From the NCBI GenBank assembly GCA_044868295.1, contig JBIOWF010000089.1:8689-72688 (forward strand): a stretch of 64,000 nt of DNA. Reading direction: 5' to 3'. The notes under the pieces were generated by a model. The model ran no database searches. It saw nothing but the letters and a program-made list of their open reading frames with translations, and was not told the origin of the DNA. Each line of letters starts with the position of its first letter. Positions within the stretch are counted from its first letter, which is position 1. The stretch comes from JBIOWF01 sp044868295. Its GTDB lineage: Bacteria > Actinomycetota > Actinomycetes > Streptosporangiales > Streptosporangiaceae. This document shows positions 53,034 to 62,871 of this stretch, piece by piece. Made by a program: the position numbers and the translations under genes.

Positions 53034-55082
53034 ATGCCCGGACATCGAACGGATCCCGATATATCCGACATACAGCCCCATGAGGTGCTCAAAAGCGAGC
53101 GAGAGCACCTCGTCACGTCACGCGCCGCGCTCACCGCCATGCGGAAGCACGCGCAGTCGCTCTCCGCCGACGCCGCCGGCGACTGGGTCTCCCAGCAGGT
53201 GCTTCAGGGGCTGCTCGACCAGCGGGTCGCGGCGCTCGCCGACCACGCGGACGCCCCGCTCTTCTTCGGCCGCCTCAACAGATCGGCGCAGGACGACCTG
53301 CCGGACACCATCTACGTCGGCCGCCGGCACGTGCACGACGACAACAGCCGCGCCCTCGTGATCGACTGGCGCGCGCCCGTCTCCCGCGCGTTCTACCAGG
53401 CCAGCCCCACCCAGCCGATGGGCGTGGCGCTGCGCCGCCGCTTCGGCTACCGGGGCGGCGACCTCACCGCGTTCGAGGACGAGCCGCTCGACGGCAGGCG
53501 GCTCGCGCAGAGCAGGCTCCTCACCGAGGAGATCGAGCGCCCACGCACCGGCCCGATGCGCGACATCGTCGCCACGATCCAGCCGGACCAGGACGAGATC
53601 GTGCGATCCGAGCTCGGCGTGACGGTCTGCGTCCAAGGGGCACCGGGCACCGGGAAGACCGCGGTGGGGCTGCATCGCGCCGCATATCTCCTGTTCACCC
53701 ACCGGGAGAAGCTCTCCAGGTCAGGAGTGATGATCGTCGGGCCGAACCGGGCGTTCCTCTCCTACATCTCGTCCGTGCTGCCGGCACTGGGCGAGGTGAG
53801 GGTCGAGCAGACGACCGTGGCGGGCATCCTCGGCGACCACGCGCAGCCGGAGGACCCGGCGGTCGCCGCGATCAAGGGCGACGCCCGCATGGCCGAGGTG
53901 CTCAAGCGGGCGCTCTGGCTGCACGTGACCAAGCCGGACGAGGGCGTGCTGTTCACCAAGGGCATCAACCGCTACCGGGTGGCGGACTACGAGGTTCGAG
54001 AGATCGTCGCCGGGTTGCGGGGCACGACCCGCTACGGTCCGGGCCGCGTGACCCTGGCCCAGCGGCTCGCCCACGCGGTGCTCGTCCAGATGGAGCGGCG
54101 CAGCGAGTCGCCCGACGACCGGGTGCAGGACGCCGTGGCCAGATCCACGCCGGTGAAACATATCCTCGACAGGGTCTGGCCGAAGCTGACGCCCCCGCAG
54201 GTGTTGCACCGGCTGCTTTCCGATGCCGAGTTCCTCGCCCAGGCCGCCAAATCTGATTTGTCGCCCGAGGAACAGGAAATGATCCTTTGGGGGAAGCGCT
54301 CTGCGGGGACGCCTTCCGCGCGGCCGTACAAGTCGTATAAATCGGCGAAGTGGACCGCCGCCGACGCGGCGCTGCTCGACGAGCTGGGCGACCTGATCGA
54401 ACGGACCGCGTCGCACGGACACGTGGTCGTCGACGAGGCGCAGGACCTGTCCGCCATGCAGTTGCGCGCGCTGGGACGGCGATGCCGTACCGGATCCGCG
54501 ACGGTCCTCGGCGACCTCGCGCAGGGCACCACCCCCTGGTCGGCGACCTCGTGGAAGACCGTGCTGGACCATCTCGGCCAGCCCTCCGGCGAGGTCACCG
54601 AGCTGACCCTCGGCTTCCGCGTCCCCCGCGAGGTGCTCGACTACGCCGCACGGCTGCTCCCGTCCGTCGCACCCGACCTCGCCGCGCCCCGATCGCTGCG
54701 CCCCGGAGCCGGCTCCCTGTCCGTACGGCACACGCCCGACGTGTCGGCCGGGACCGCCGAAGCGGTACGGCAGGCGCTCCAGCGTGAGGGGTCGGTCGGC
54801 GTGATCGTCAGTGACGACGCCGTTCCCGCGATCGCGGCGGCCCTCGGAGATCTCGAACACGAGCTGATCGGCCCCGACTCCACCGGCGAGAGCCGCGTGC
54901 TCATCATCCCGGCCACGCTCGCCAAGGGCCTGGAGTACGACCACGTGATCGTCGCCGAACCGGCCGACATCGTCGAGGCCGAGCCGCGTGGCCTCGCCCG
55001 CCTCTACGTGGTCCTCACCCGCGCCGTCACATCCCTGACCGTCCTCCACACCCGGCCGCTCCCTGAGCAACTCACAATGTAA
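53034..55082 (+). CDS. HelD-like RNA polymerase-associated SF1 motor
   Basis: 682 residues from ATG 53034 (AAGGAG 7 nt upstream). The N-terminal part is a long coiled coil (EVLKSEREHLVTSRAALTAM). Walker A GAPGTGKTAVGLHRAAY near 203, DEAQDLS Walker B, and UvrD-type C-terminal motifs (TLGFRVPREVLDYA; LAKGLEYDHVIVAEP). HelD proteins remove stalled RNA polymerase from DNA. Some actinobacterial members (HelR) protect against rifamycins; I cannot tell whether this is one of them. Confidence 0.9.
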   Translation: MPGHRTDPDISDIQPHEVLKSEREHLVTSRAALTAMRKHAQSLSADAAGDWVSQQVLQGLLDQRVAALADHADAPLFFGRLNRSAQDDLPDTIYVGRRHVHDDNSRALVIDWRAPVSRAFYQASPTQPMGVALRRRFGYRGGDLTAFEDEPLDGRRLAQSRLLTEEIERPRTGPMRDIVATIQPDQDEIVRSELGVTVCVQGAPGTGKTAVGLHRAAYLLFTHREKLSRSGVMIVGPNRAFLSYISSVLPALGEVRVEQTTVAGILGDHAQPEDPAVAAIKGDARMAEVLKRALWLHVTKPDEGVLFTKGINRYRVADYEVREIVAGLRGTTRYGPGRVTLAQRLAHAVLVQMERRSESPDDRVQDAVARSTPVKHILDRVWPKLTPPQVLHRLLSDAEFLAQAAKSDLSPEEQEMILWGKRSAGTPSARPYKSYKSAKWTAADAALLDELGDLIERTASHGHVVVDEAQDLSAMQLRALGRRCRTGSATVLGDLAQGTTPWSATSWKTVLDHLGQPSGEVTELTLGFRVPREVLDYAARLLPSVAPDLAAPRSLRPGAGSLSVRHTPDVSAGTAEAVRQALQREGSVGVIVSDDAVPAIAAALGDLEHELIGPDSTGESRVLIIPATLAKGLEYDHVIVAEPADIVEAEPRGLARLYVVLTRAVTSLTVLHTRPLPEQLTM

Positions 55083-55198
55083 AACCGGATCATCGCCCGG
55101 TCCTGGTCCAGGCCCGATGGCGCTCTCTGAACCGGTGCCAGACCATACGGCCTCCAACATGCCGCAGTACCGGCAGACCGACGTCGCGGGACGTGGCG

Positions 55199-55549
55199 CT
55201 ATCGGGTTCGGAAGGCTTTGAGGGCGGTGGCCATACGCTGGACCGCTTTAGTGATCAGTTCGGGTGAGGTGCCCAGATTGAGTCCTGCGTGCCCTGCGCC
55301 GCCGGTTCCGAATGAAGGACCGGAGCTGAGGGCGACTCTGCCTCGGTCGAGGAAGACGGCCGCTGGGTCGTCGCCCAGGCCGAGAGCTCGGCAATCGAGC
55401 CAGGCGAGGTAGGTGCCCTCGCCCGGCCGGTAGCGGACGTCCGGCAGGTGTTCGGCCAGGAGATCGTGCAGTAGCCGACGGTTACCGTCGAGACCGGCCA
55501 GGAGGGTGTCGAGCCAGGCACAGCGGATTCGCTTCGTCGGATATGGCAT
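55199..55549 (-). pseudogene. C-terminal remnant of a MalY/PatB-type aminotransferase
   Basis: 116 residues. The sequence matches the end of class I/II PLP enzymes of the cystathionine beta-lyase type ([37 protein letters not shown], split over ~44-82; then [10 protein letters not shown]). The PLP-binding lysine domain and the first two-thirds of the enzyme are missing. No upstream part exists in the window: the next sequence is the divergent Lrp gene. The remnant is likely non-functional. Confidence 0.8.
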
Positions 55550-55634
55550 GGGTCGCGCTGTTCATGAGACCCACAGTAGGCGACATGGACCGGGATGTTT
55601 TTGTCTCTTTTGCCCGGTTAGCCGATATCCGTGA

Positions 55635-55640
55635 CATTAT
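55635..55640 (+). promoter_or_regulatory. -10 box of a probable leaderless promoter
   Basis: CATTAT ends 6 bases before ATG 55647, so the Lrp gene is probably leaderless. Confidence 0.4.
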
Positions 55641-55646
55641 CGGCGG

Positions 55647-56099
55647 ATGGCCGGCATAGACCGCAAAATTCTTGCGGAGCTTCAGCAGGACGGTCGGCTG
55701 ACCATCACAGAGCTGTCGGAACGGGTGCGGCTGAGCGTGTCCCGGTGCCAGCGTCGGGTGCGGGAGCTGGAGCGGACCGGGGTGCTGCGCGGCTACCGCG
55801 CCGTCGTCGACCCGGCAGCCGTCGGGCTGGGCTTCGAGGTTCTGGTCTTCATCTACCTGCGGCAGGGTGACCGCCCGTCCCTTGCGGCCTTTGACGAGGG
55901 CGTCGCGGCGATCCCGCAGGTGATCCAGGCAGAGCGCCTGTTCGGCACCCCCGACTACCTGCTGCGCGTGGTCACCGCCGACCTCGACGCGTACCAGCGA
56001 CTCTTCGAGGAGAAACTCTCGACGCTGCCGATCGTGAAGCGGCTGACCTCGACGATCGTGATGAAGCCGGTCGTCGGCCCGCGCCCCCTGCCCACGTGA
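55647..56099 (+). CDS. Lrp/AsnC-family transcriptional regulator
   Basis: 150 residues. N-terminal helix-turn-helix (IDRKILAELQQDGRLTITELSERVRLSVSRCQRRVRELE, split) and a C-terminal RAM effector domain (IPQVIQAERLFGTPDYLLRVVT). It diverges from the aminotransferase remnant; Lrp regulators often control adjacent amino-acid genes, so its former target may be lost. A bidirectional terminator separates it from groEL. Confidence 0.92.
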   Translation: MAGIDRKILAELQQDGRLTITELSERVRLSVSRCQRRVRELERTGVLRGYRAVVDPAAVGLGFEVLVFIYLRQGDRPSLAAFDEGVAAIPQVIQAERLFGTPDYLLRVVTADLDAYQRLFEEKLSTLPIVKRLTSTIVMKPVVGPRPLPT

Positions 56100-56145
56100 C
56101 AGGACGACGAGCGCTGCTGGGGCTGGCCGTACCCGAAAAGAAAAG

Positions 56146-56170
56146 AGCCGGTCCCGTGGCGGGACCGGCT
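56146..56170. terminator. Bidirectional terminator between lrp and groEL
   Basis: AGCCGGTCCCG (56146-56156) and its complement CGGGACCGGCT (56160-56170), loop TGG. A-rich on the left side and TTCTTCCTTT on the right, so it can end both convergent genes. Confidence 0.85.
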
Positions 56171-56193
56171 TCTTCCTTTGGTGCAGCGAGGAC

Positions 56194-57849
<1,656 letters not shown>

Positions 57850-57925
57850 TCAGCGGACCGAGCCGACGCCCGCGACGGCAAATGGGCCGACATCCCTTCG
57901 AAGGCCCCATCGCCTCGATCCCGTT

Positions 57926-57952
57926 TTGTCACTCTCCACATGAGAGTGCCAA
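57926..57952. promoter_or_regulatory. CIRCE-like operator (distal or second copy)
   Basis: TTGTCACTC-N9-GAGTGCCAA, close to the CIRCE consensus TTAGCACTC-N9-GAGTGCTAA on either strand. The heat-shock repressor HrcA is the expected binder. It lies about 107-133 bp upstream of the groEL start. Confidence 0.85.
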
Positions 57953-57960
57953 CGAACTGT

Positions 57961-57987
57961 TTAGCACTCTACCCGGTCGAGTGCAAG
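57961..57987. promoter_or_regulatory. CIRCE operator
   Basis: TTAGCACTC (57961-57969), 9-bp spacer, GAGTGCAAG (57979-57987). The left arm matches the consensus exactly; the right arm differs at two positions. It lies 8 bp beyond the first CIRCE-like site. Confidence 0.9.
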
Positions 57988-58171
57988 CAGGAGTGCATCT
58001 GACCTGCTTGTACGGCTATAGCCTGCCCAGCCGTGGCTTGTCCGGATGTGACGGTCGAACGACGATGGCCCGGCTCGCCCCACGCGAACCGGGCCATCGA
58101 TTGTCGCTCTCGCTCCACCCACGAAACCGCTTCGCACGCTCAACGCTTTCCGGGGGCCCGAGCCGACGTGA

Positions 58172-58372
58172 TCAGACAGTGCGAACGGCTTCCGCCTGTG
58201 GGCCCTTCTGACCCTGCGTGATGTCGAACTCGACCCGCTGACCCTGCTCAAGGGCCTTGTAGCCGTCCATCACGATTGCTGAGTAATGGACGAACACGTC
58301 CTTACCACCGTCTACCGCGATGAAGCCGTAGCCCTTGTCCGCGTTGAACCACTTGACGGTGCCCTGCGCCAC
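58172..58372 (-). CDS. Cold-shock protein, CspA family
   Basis: 66 residues from GTG 58372 (GAGGAG 6 nt upstream); a longer frame upstream is not homologous. RNA-binding motifs KGYGFIAV and DVFVHYSAI are present. It is a short RNA chaperone of the usual length. The neighbourhood thrC - sulfur carrier - csp - groEL is the same as in Streptomyces. Confidence 0.93.
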   Translation of the reverse strand: MAQGTVKWFNADKGYGFIAVDGGKDVFVHYSAIVMDGYKALEQGQRVEFDITQGQKGPQAEAVRTV

Positions 58373-58682
58373 TTCCGACTCCTCTTGCTGGGGCTCGGGA
58401 CCGCACCCATTCAACCGCGCGGCCCGTAACACCTGATCTCGGCTCGACATTCTGAGACCAGCCGACCGCCGGCACCGAAGACGCCCCCGGTTACGTCGAT
58501 CGACATCGACCATACCTGTGTCAAGCCGTGGCACAACAGAGTCAATCACCAAACTACTTCTTGACGTTCGCTCAAAGCAGGACCGACAAATATTGCGTTA
58601 TCGATTACCGTTCGAGAATTGCACTATGTGCCATAGCACTGATAAAGCTTCGATAACGATAGAACCGCATGTCAAACACACA
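58373..58682. other. Intergenic region upstream of the cold-shock gene
   Basis: About 310 bp with no supported gene. Its right half is AT-rich compared with the rest of the window (AAATATTGCG, ATAAAGCTTCGATAACG), which suits promoter DNA. A long untranslated leader on the cold-shock mRNA is possible. No clear -35/-10 pair stands out. Confidence 0.5.
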
Positions 58683-58714
58683 AACACCCACGCACCGCAG
58701 GGTACGTGGGTGTT
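58683..58714 (-). terminator. Hairpin terminator after the sulfur-carrier gene
   Basis: AACACCCACG (58683-58692) pairs exactly with CGTGGGTGTT (58705-58714), 12-nt loop. Read leftward it follows the MoaD-like stop and is followed by TTGTGTGTTTG. Confidence 0.75.
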
Positions 58715-58731
58715 GGCGGGGCAGTGTCGGG

Positions 58732-59007
58732 TCAGCCGCCGGCCACGGCGGGGATCACCGAGATCTGCGCTCCCTCGGGGGTGGAGGTGTCCAGACCTTC
58801 CGCGAAACGGACATCCTCTTCTCCGACATACACGTTGACAAAACGGCGGATCTTGCCCGTTTCATCCAGGATCCGGGCGCCGATGCCGGGATAGTCGGCG
58901 TCCAGCTTCTGCAGCACCTCGCGGAGCGTGCCGCCCTCTCCGGATACCTCCGCAGCTCCGCCGGTGTATGTGCGCAGAATCGTCGGAATCCGCACTGAAA
59001 CGCTCAT
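58732..59007 (-). CDS. MoaD/ThiS-family sulfur carrier (CysO-like)
   Basis: 91 residues from ATG 59007. A ubiquitin-like fold with the essential C-terminal Gly-Gly (VIPAVAGG). ThiS/MoaD proteins carry sulfur as a C-terminal thiocarboxylate after activation by an E1-like enzyme. The position right after thrC matches actinobacterial CysO-type carriers for cysteine or other sulfur products. It is cotranscribed with thrC, under the SAM riboswitch. Confidence 0.88.
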   Translation of the reverse strand: MSVSVRIPTILRTYTGGAAEVSGEGGTLREVLQKLDADYPGIGARILDETGKIRRFVNVYVGEEDVRFAEGLDTSTPEGAQISVIPAVAGG

Positions 59008-59052
59008 TTTCCGCTCGCTTTCGTTGTTTCCGTTGGGCCTGGGGAAACGCAC

Positions 59053-60318
59053 TCAGTTGGTAAAGGCCGCACGGAATGCGTCGAGTGACGGGCGGATCAC
59101 CGCCGCGGGACGCGCCTCTCCGGCCACCGCGTCGAGGGTCTTCAGACCGTCTCCGGTGTTGAGCACCACGGTCTCGGCCTCGGGGTCCAACCGCCCGTTC
59201 TCGACCAGCTTACGAAGCACGCCGACCGTCACCCCACCCGCGGTCTCGGCGAAGATGCCCTCCGTGCGGGCCAGCAGCCGCATGGCCTCGACCACCTGGC
59301 GGTCGTTGACGTCCTCCACGGCCCCGCCGGTGCGCCGGGCGATGTCCAGCACGTACGGACCGTCCGCGGGGTTGCCGATCGCCAGGGACTTGGCGATCGT
59401 GTCCGGCTTGACCGGCTGGACGACGTCGCGATTCGCCTTGTACGCCGACGAGACCGGCGAGCAGCCCTCCGCCTGAGCGCCGAAGATCCGGTACGGCTTG
59501 TCCTCGACCAGGCCCAGCTTGATGAGCTCGCGGAAGCCCTTGTCGACCTTGGTCAGCTGCGAGCCGGACGCCACGGGGATGATGATCTGGTCCGGGACGC
59601 GCCAGCCGAGCTGCTCGGCGATCTCGTAGGCCAGCGTCTTGGAACCCTCCGCGTAGTAAGGCCGGAGGTTGACGTTGACGAAGCCCCACTTCTCGCCGAG
59701 CTCGTCGCCGATGAGCTCGGAGCAGAAGCGGTTGACGTCGTCATACGTCCCGTCGATGCCGACGACGCGGCCGCCGTACGCGGCGGCCATGACGATCTTG
59801 GCCTCTTCGAGGTTGGCGGGGATGAACACGCACGAGTCCAGGCCCGCACGGGCGGCGGCGGCGCCGACCGCTCCGGCGAGGTTGCCGGTGGAGGAGCAGG
59901 AGAGCGTGTGGAAGCCGAAGTTCCGGGCCGCCTCAAGGGCGATCGCCACCACCCGGTCCTTGAAGGAGTGGGTGGGGTTGCCCGAGTCGTCCTTGACGTA
60001 CAGGGCCTTGAGACCCAGCTCGCCGGCCAGGTTGCCGGCCTTGACGAGCTTGGTCCAGCCCGGCTGGAGGTTGGGCTTGGACGCCACGTCGACCGGGACG
60101 GGGAGGAGCTTCTGGTATCGCCAGATGTTGGCCGGCCCGGCCGCGATGTCCTCGCGGGTGACCGAGCCGAAGTCGTAAGCCACCTCAAGTGGCCCGAAAC
60201 ACTCGATACAGGCGAAGTTCGGGCCAAGGGGATAACGAGCGCCACATTCGCGACAGGACAGGCCGGCCGCGGGGCCGAAGTCGAAGGAGGTGGTCTTTGC
60301 AGTGCTTGCGAGCGCCAT
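59053..60318 (-). CDS. thrC: Threonine synthase
   Basis: 421 residues from ATG 60318 (AAAGG 9 nt upstream); the longer frame to 60339 would begin inside the riboswitch stem. It converts O-phosphohomoserine to threonine with PLP. The PLP lysine lies in NPTHSFKDR. An N-terminal zinc-like CRECG...CIEC motif is typical of this type. The SAM riboswitch immediately upstream controls the gene. Confidence 0.94.
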   Translation of the reverse strand: MALASTAKTTSFDFGPAAGLSCRECGARYPLGPNFACIECFGPLEVAYDFGSVTREDIAAGPANIWRYQKLLPVPVDVASKPNLQPGWTKLVKAGNLAGELGLKALYVKDDSGNPTHSFKDRVVAIALEAARNFGFHTLSCSSTGNLAGAVGAAAARAGLDSCVFIPANLEEAKIVMAAAYGGRVVGIDGTYDDVNRFCSELIGDELGEKWGFVNVNLRPYYAEGSKTLAYEIAEQLGWRVPDQIIIPVASGSQLTKVDKGFRELIKLGLVEDKPYRIFGAQAEGCSPVSSAYKANRDVVQPVKPDTIAKSLAIGNPADGPYVLDIARRTGGAVEDVNDRQVVEAMRLLARTEGIFAETAGGVTVGVLRKLVENGRLDPEAETVVLNTGDGLKTLDAVAGEARPAAVIRPSLDAFRAAFTN

Positions 60319-60334
60319 GAAGCGAGGCCTTTCC

Positions 60335-60480
60335 CTCATCTTCGCCTGCGACCACCCTGGTCACAGGCCGGAATTGGCACCTGTCCCGGCCGGCCTCGTG
60401 GTCACGAGTTCAGGCACCGGGAGGGTTGCCGGGGCTTCGCAGGGCCGGTCCCTCCACCCCTCTGGATGAGCAATATTCAG
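60335..60480 (-). promoter_or_regulatory. SAM-I (S-box) riboswitch upstream of thrC
   Basis: Read on the minus strand, the P1 arms are CTCATC (60480-60475) and GATGAG (60340-60335). Conserved S-box blocks follow in order: AGAGGGGTGGAGGGACCGG, CCCTGCGAAGCCCCGGCAACC split across two stretches, then GGTGCCAATTCC, then GGCGAAGATGAG. This is a close match to the SAM-I aptamer. The 3' arm ends 16 bp before the thrC ATG, so control of translation initiation is likely (the riboswitch masks the start region when SAM binds). Confidence 0.9.
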
Positions 60481-60599
60481 TTAGGAGCCCGCCGAAGCAG
60501 GTTCCTAGAACTGTACCTCGCCGTCCCCCGTGTCCGGTCCGTTGTCTCACTGTCCGAGATGGAACCCCGTTATCAGGCAAGACGGCTCCACACGGCCGG

Positions 60600-61151
60600 T
60601 CAGCCGTAGGCCTCGCCCAGGGCGGACTGGACATACTTGCGTGCCTGGTGGATTCGTGACTTGGCGGTGCCGAGTGGGATGCCGAGCTGCTCGGCGACCT
60701 CGGCGTAGTCGAGCTGGCAGATGTCGCGCAGCACCAACGCCTGGGCGAGATCGGGCTTGTCCGCCTCCAGCGCCTCCATCGCGTCGAGCAGGTCGAGCCT
60801 GGAACCGGCGATGACACTGACCCGATGCGGGTCGGGCCGCTGCTCGGGCAACTCCTCCGCCTGCTCGGACGCCCGTCGTTTGAGCGAGCGGTAGGTCGTG
60901 CGGGCGCAGTTGGCCGTCACGATGTGCAGCCAGGTGCTGAACTTCGCACGGCCCTCGAACCGCCCGATGTTGCGGGCGACCGCGAGCAGCGTGTCCTGGC
61001 ACGCCTCCTCGGCGTCCTGCCGGTACGGCAGCAGCCGCTCACAGTGCCGGAGCACGTCCTGCTCGATCCTGCGGAGCAGCTCGCCGAGAGCACGGTGGTC
61101 GCCTCCGGCGGCGGATCCGGCCAGTTCCTCGGTCATCTCGTCCAGTGCCAT
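60600..61151 (-). CDS. ECF-type RNA polymerase sigma factor
   Basis: 183 residues. Sigma-70 region 2 (RQDAEEACQDTLLAVARNIGRFEGRAKFSTWLHIVTANCARTTYRS, split) and region 4 (DYAEVAEQLGIPLGTAKSRIHQARKYV) are clear, with no region 3 or 1, as in ECF factors. No anti-sigma gene is adjacent. Divergent from the trehalose gene. Confidence 0.92.
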   Translation of the reverse strand: MALDEMTEELAGSAAGGDHRALGELLRRIEQDVLRHCERLLPYRQDAEEACQDTLLAVARNIGRFEGRAKFSTWLHIVTANCARTTYRSLKRRASEQAEELPEQRPDPHRVSVIAGSRLDLLDAMEALEADKPDLAQALVLRDICQLDYAEVAEQLGIPLGTAKSRIHQARKYVQSALGEAYG

Positions 61152-61280
61152 GTCGACATGCCCCTGATCTCATCCGCCTGCCGAACCCCGCCCAAATGCC
61201 TGTCATCCTATTGGGGACGGTCGGGTTTCATTAGTGTCTTCCTCCAGCACGTGCGCCCTCACATCCCCGGGAGCCGAACG

Positions 61281-62699
61281 ATGAGTGAGACGGTTTTGAT
61301 CGCCTCGAACAGGGGGCCGGTCTCCCACACTCTGTCCGAGGACGGAGCGCTTACCATGCGCCGGGGTGGCGGCGGCCTGGTCTCCGGCCTGTCCGAGGTG
61401 GCCAGGAACACGGAGCTGCTCTGGGTGTGCGCGGCGCTCTCCGACGGGGACCGCAGCGCCGTACGGCTCTCGCCGGGCGGCCGGCTCCACGAAGCGGGGC
61501 TGAAGGTGCGGATGCTCGACATCCCGCCGACCACCTTCCATCGGGCCTACAACGCCGTGGCGAACTCCACCCTGTGGTTCGTCAACCATCTGCTCTACAA
61601 CACCCCGACCGCGCCGCATTTCGACACGCGTTTCCGCCGCGAGTGGGAGTCCTACCGGGACTACAACGGCGCGTTCGCGCTCGCCCTCGCGGACGAGGCC
61701 GCGCACGGCGCGCGGGTGATGATCCAGGATTACCACCTGACGCTGGCTCCCGCGATGCTCCGCGTGGAGCGGCCCGACGTCCGGATCGCCCATTTCTCGC
61801 ACACCCCGTGGGCTCCCCCGGAATATTTCTCGCTGCTGCCCGACGAGGTCGCCGCCGAGGTGCTGTCCGGGATCCTCGGCGCGGACCACGCCGGCTTCCT
61901 GGCCACCCGCTGGGCCAACGCCTTCATGGACTGCTGCGAGACCATTCTGGGCGCGCGGGTCGATCGCGTCGGCCGTACGGTCACGTATGACGGCAGGACC
62001 ACCCGCATCGGCGTGCACGGTCTCGGTGTGGACGGCGACGCGCTGTGGGTCCGGGCCGCCGAGCCGGACGTGGAGTCCCACATGGCGGCCCTGAAGGAAC
62101 AGGTCGGCGACCGCAGGCTGATCGTCCGGATCGACCGGACCGAGCTGTCGAAGAACATCGTGCGCGGTCTGCTGGCCTACCGGGAGTTCCTGACCGATCA
62201 TCCCGAATGGCACGGCCGCGTCGTCCACCTCGCCTTCGCCTATCCGTCCCGGCACGACCTGCCCGAATACCGCGAGTACACGGCCGCGGTGCAACGGTGC
62301 GCCAAGGAGATCGAGGACGCGTACGCCACGGAGGACTGGGATCCGCTGATCCTGAACGTCAACGACGACTACGCCCGCTCGCTCGCCGCGTACCGGATGG
62401 CGGACGTGCTGCTGGTGAACCCCATCCGCGACGGCATGAACCTTGTCGCGAAGGAGGGCCCGATCCTGTCGCCGCGCTGCGCGCTCGTGCTGTCCCGCGA
62501 GGCGGGCGCGGCCGCCGAGCTGGGCCCGGACGCGCTCCTCGTCAACCCCTACGACGTCTCGGGTACGGCCGCCGCCCTGCACGAGGCGCTGGTCATGCCG
62601 GAGGACGAGCGGGTCGAGCGGTGCGCGCGGCTGCGGACGGCCGCCACGGCGCTGCCGCCACAACGCTGGTTCGCCGACCAGCTCGCCGCGCTCCCCTGA
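61281..62699 (+). CDS. otsA: Trehalose-6-phosphate synthase (GT20)
   Basis: 472 residues from ATG 61281 (GGGAG 7 nt upstream). GT20 motifs: LIASNRGPVSH at the start, MIQDYHLTLAPAML, FSHTPWAPPEYFSLLP, IDRTELSKNIVRGLLAYREFL, NPIRDGMNLVAKE. It joins glucose from UDP- or GDP-glucose to glucose-6-phosphate, the first step of trehalose synthesis in stress protection. No otsB phosphatase gene follows in the window. Confidence 0.95.
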   Translation: MSETVLIASNRGPVSHTLSEDGALTMRRGGGGLVSGLSEVARNTELLWVCAALSDGDRSAVRLSPGGRLHEAGLKVRMLDIPPTTFHRAYNAVANSTLWFVNHLLYNTPTAPHFDTRFRREWESYRDYNGAFALALADEAAHGARVMIQDYHLTLAPAMLRVERPDVRIAHFSHTPWAPPEYFSLLPDEVAAEVLSGILGADHAGFLATRWANAFMDCCETILGARVDRVGRTVTYDGRTTRIGVHGLGVDGDALWVRAAEPDVESHMAALKEQVGDRRLIVRIDRTELSKNIVRGLLAYREFLTDHPEWHGRVVHLAFAYPSRHDLPEYREYTAAVQRCAKEIEDAYATEDWDPLILNVNDDYARSLAAYRMADVLLVNPIRDGMNLVAKEGPILSPRCALVLSREAGAAAELGPDALLVNPYDVSGTAAALHEALVMPEDERVERCARLRTAATALPPQRWFADQLAALP

Positions 62700-62871
62700 C
62701 CGAGAACGCCGTCTCAACTGAGACACTCTCCTAACCCTCAGCACAGCCCCAGCCGAGCCCAACTGGGGATCCGCCCACTTCAAACGCTGTTTCGAGCGCG
62801 GCTCCGCTGAACAGAGCTGGCCAACGAGAGGAAATGGTACGTTCTTTACGCTTCTCATCACTTAGCGGGGG

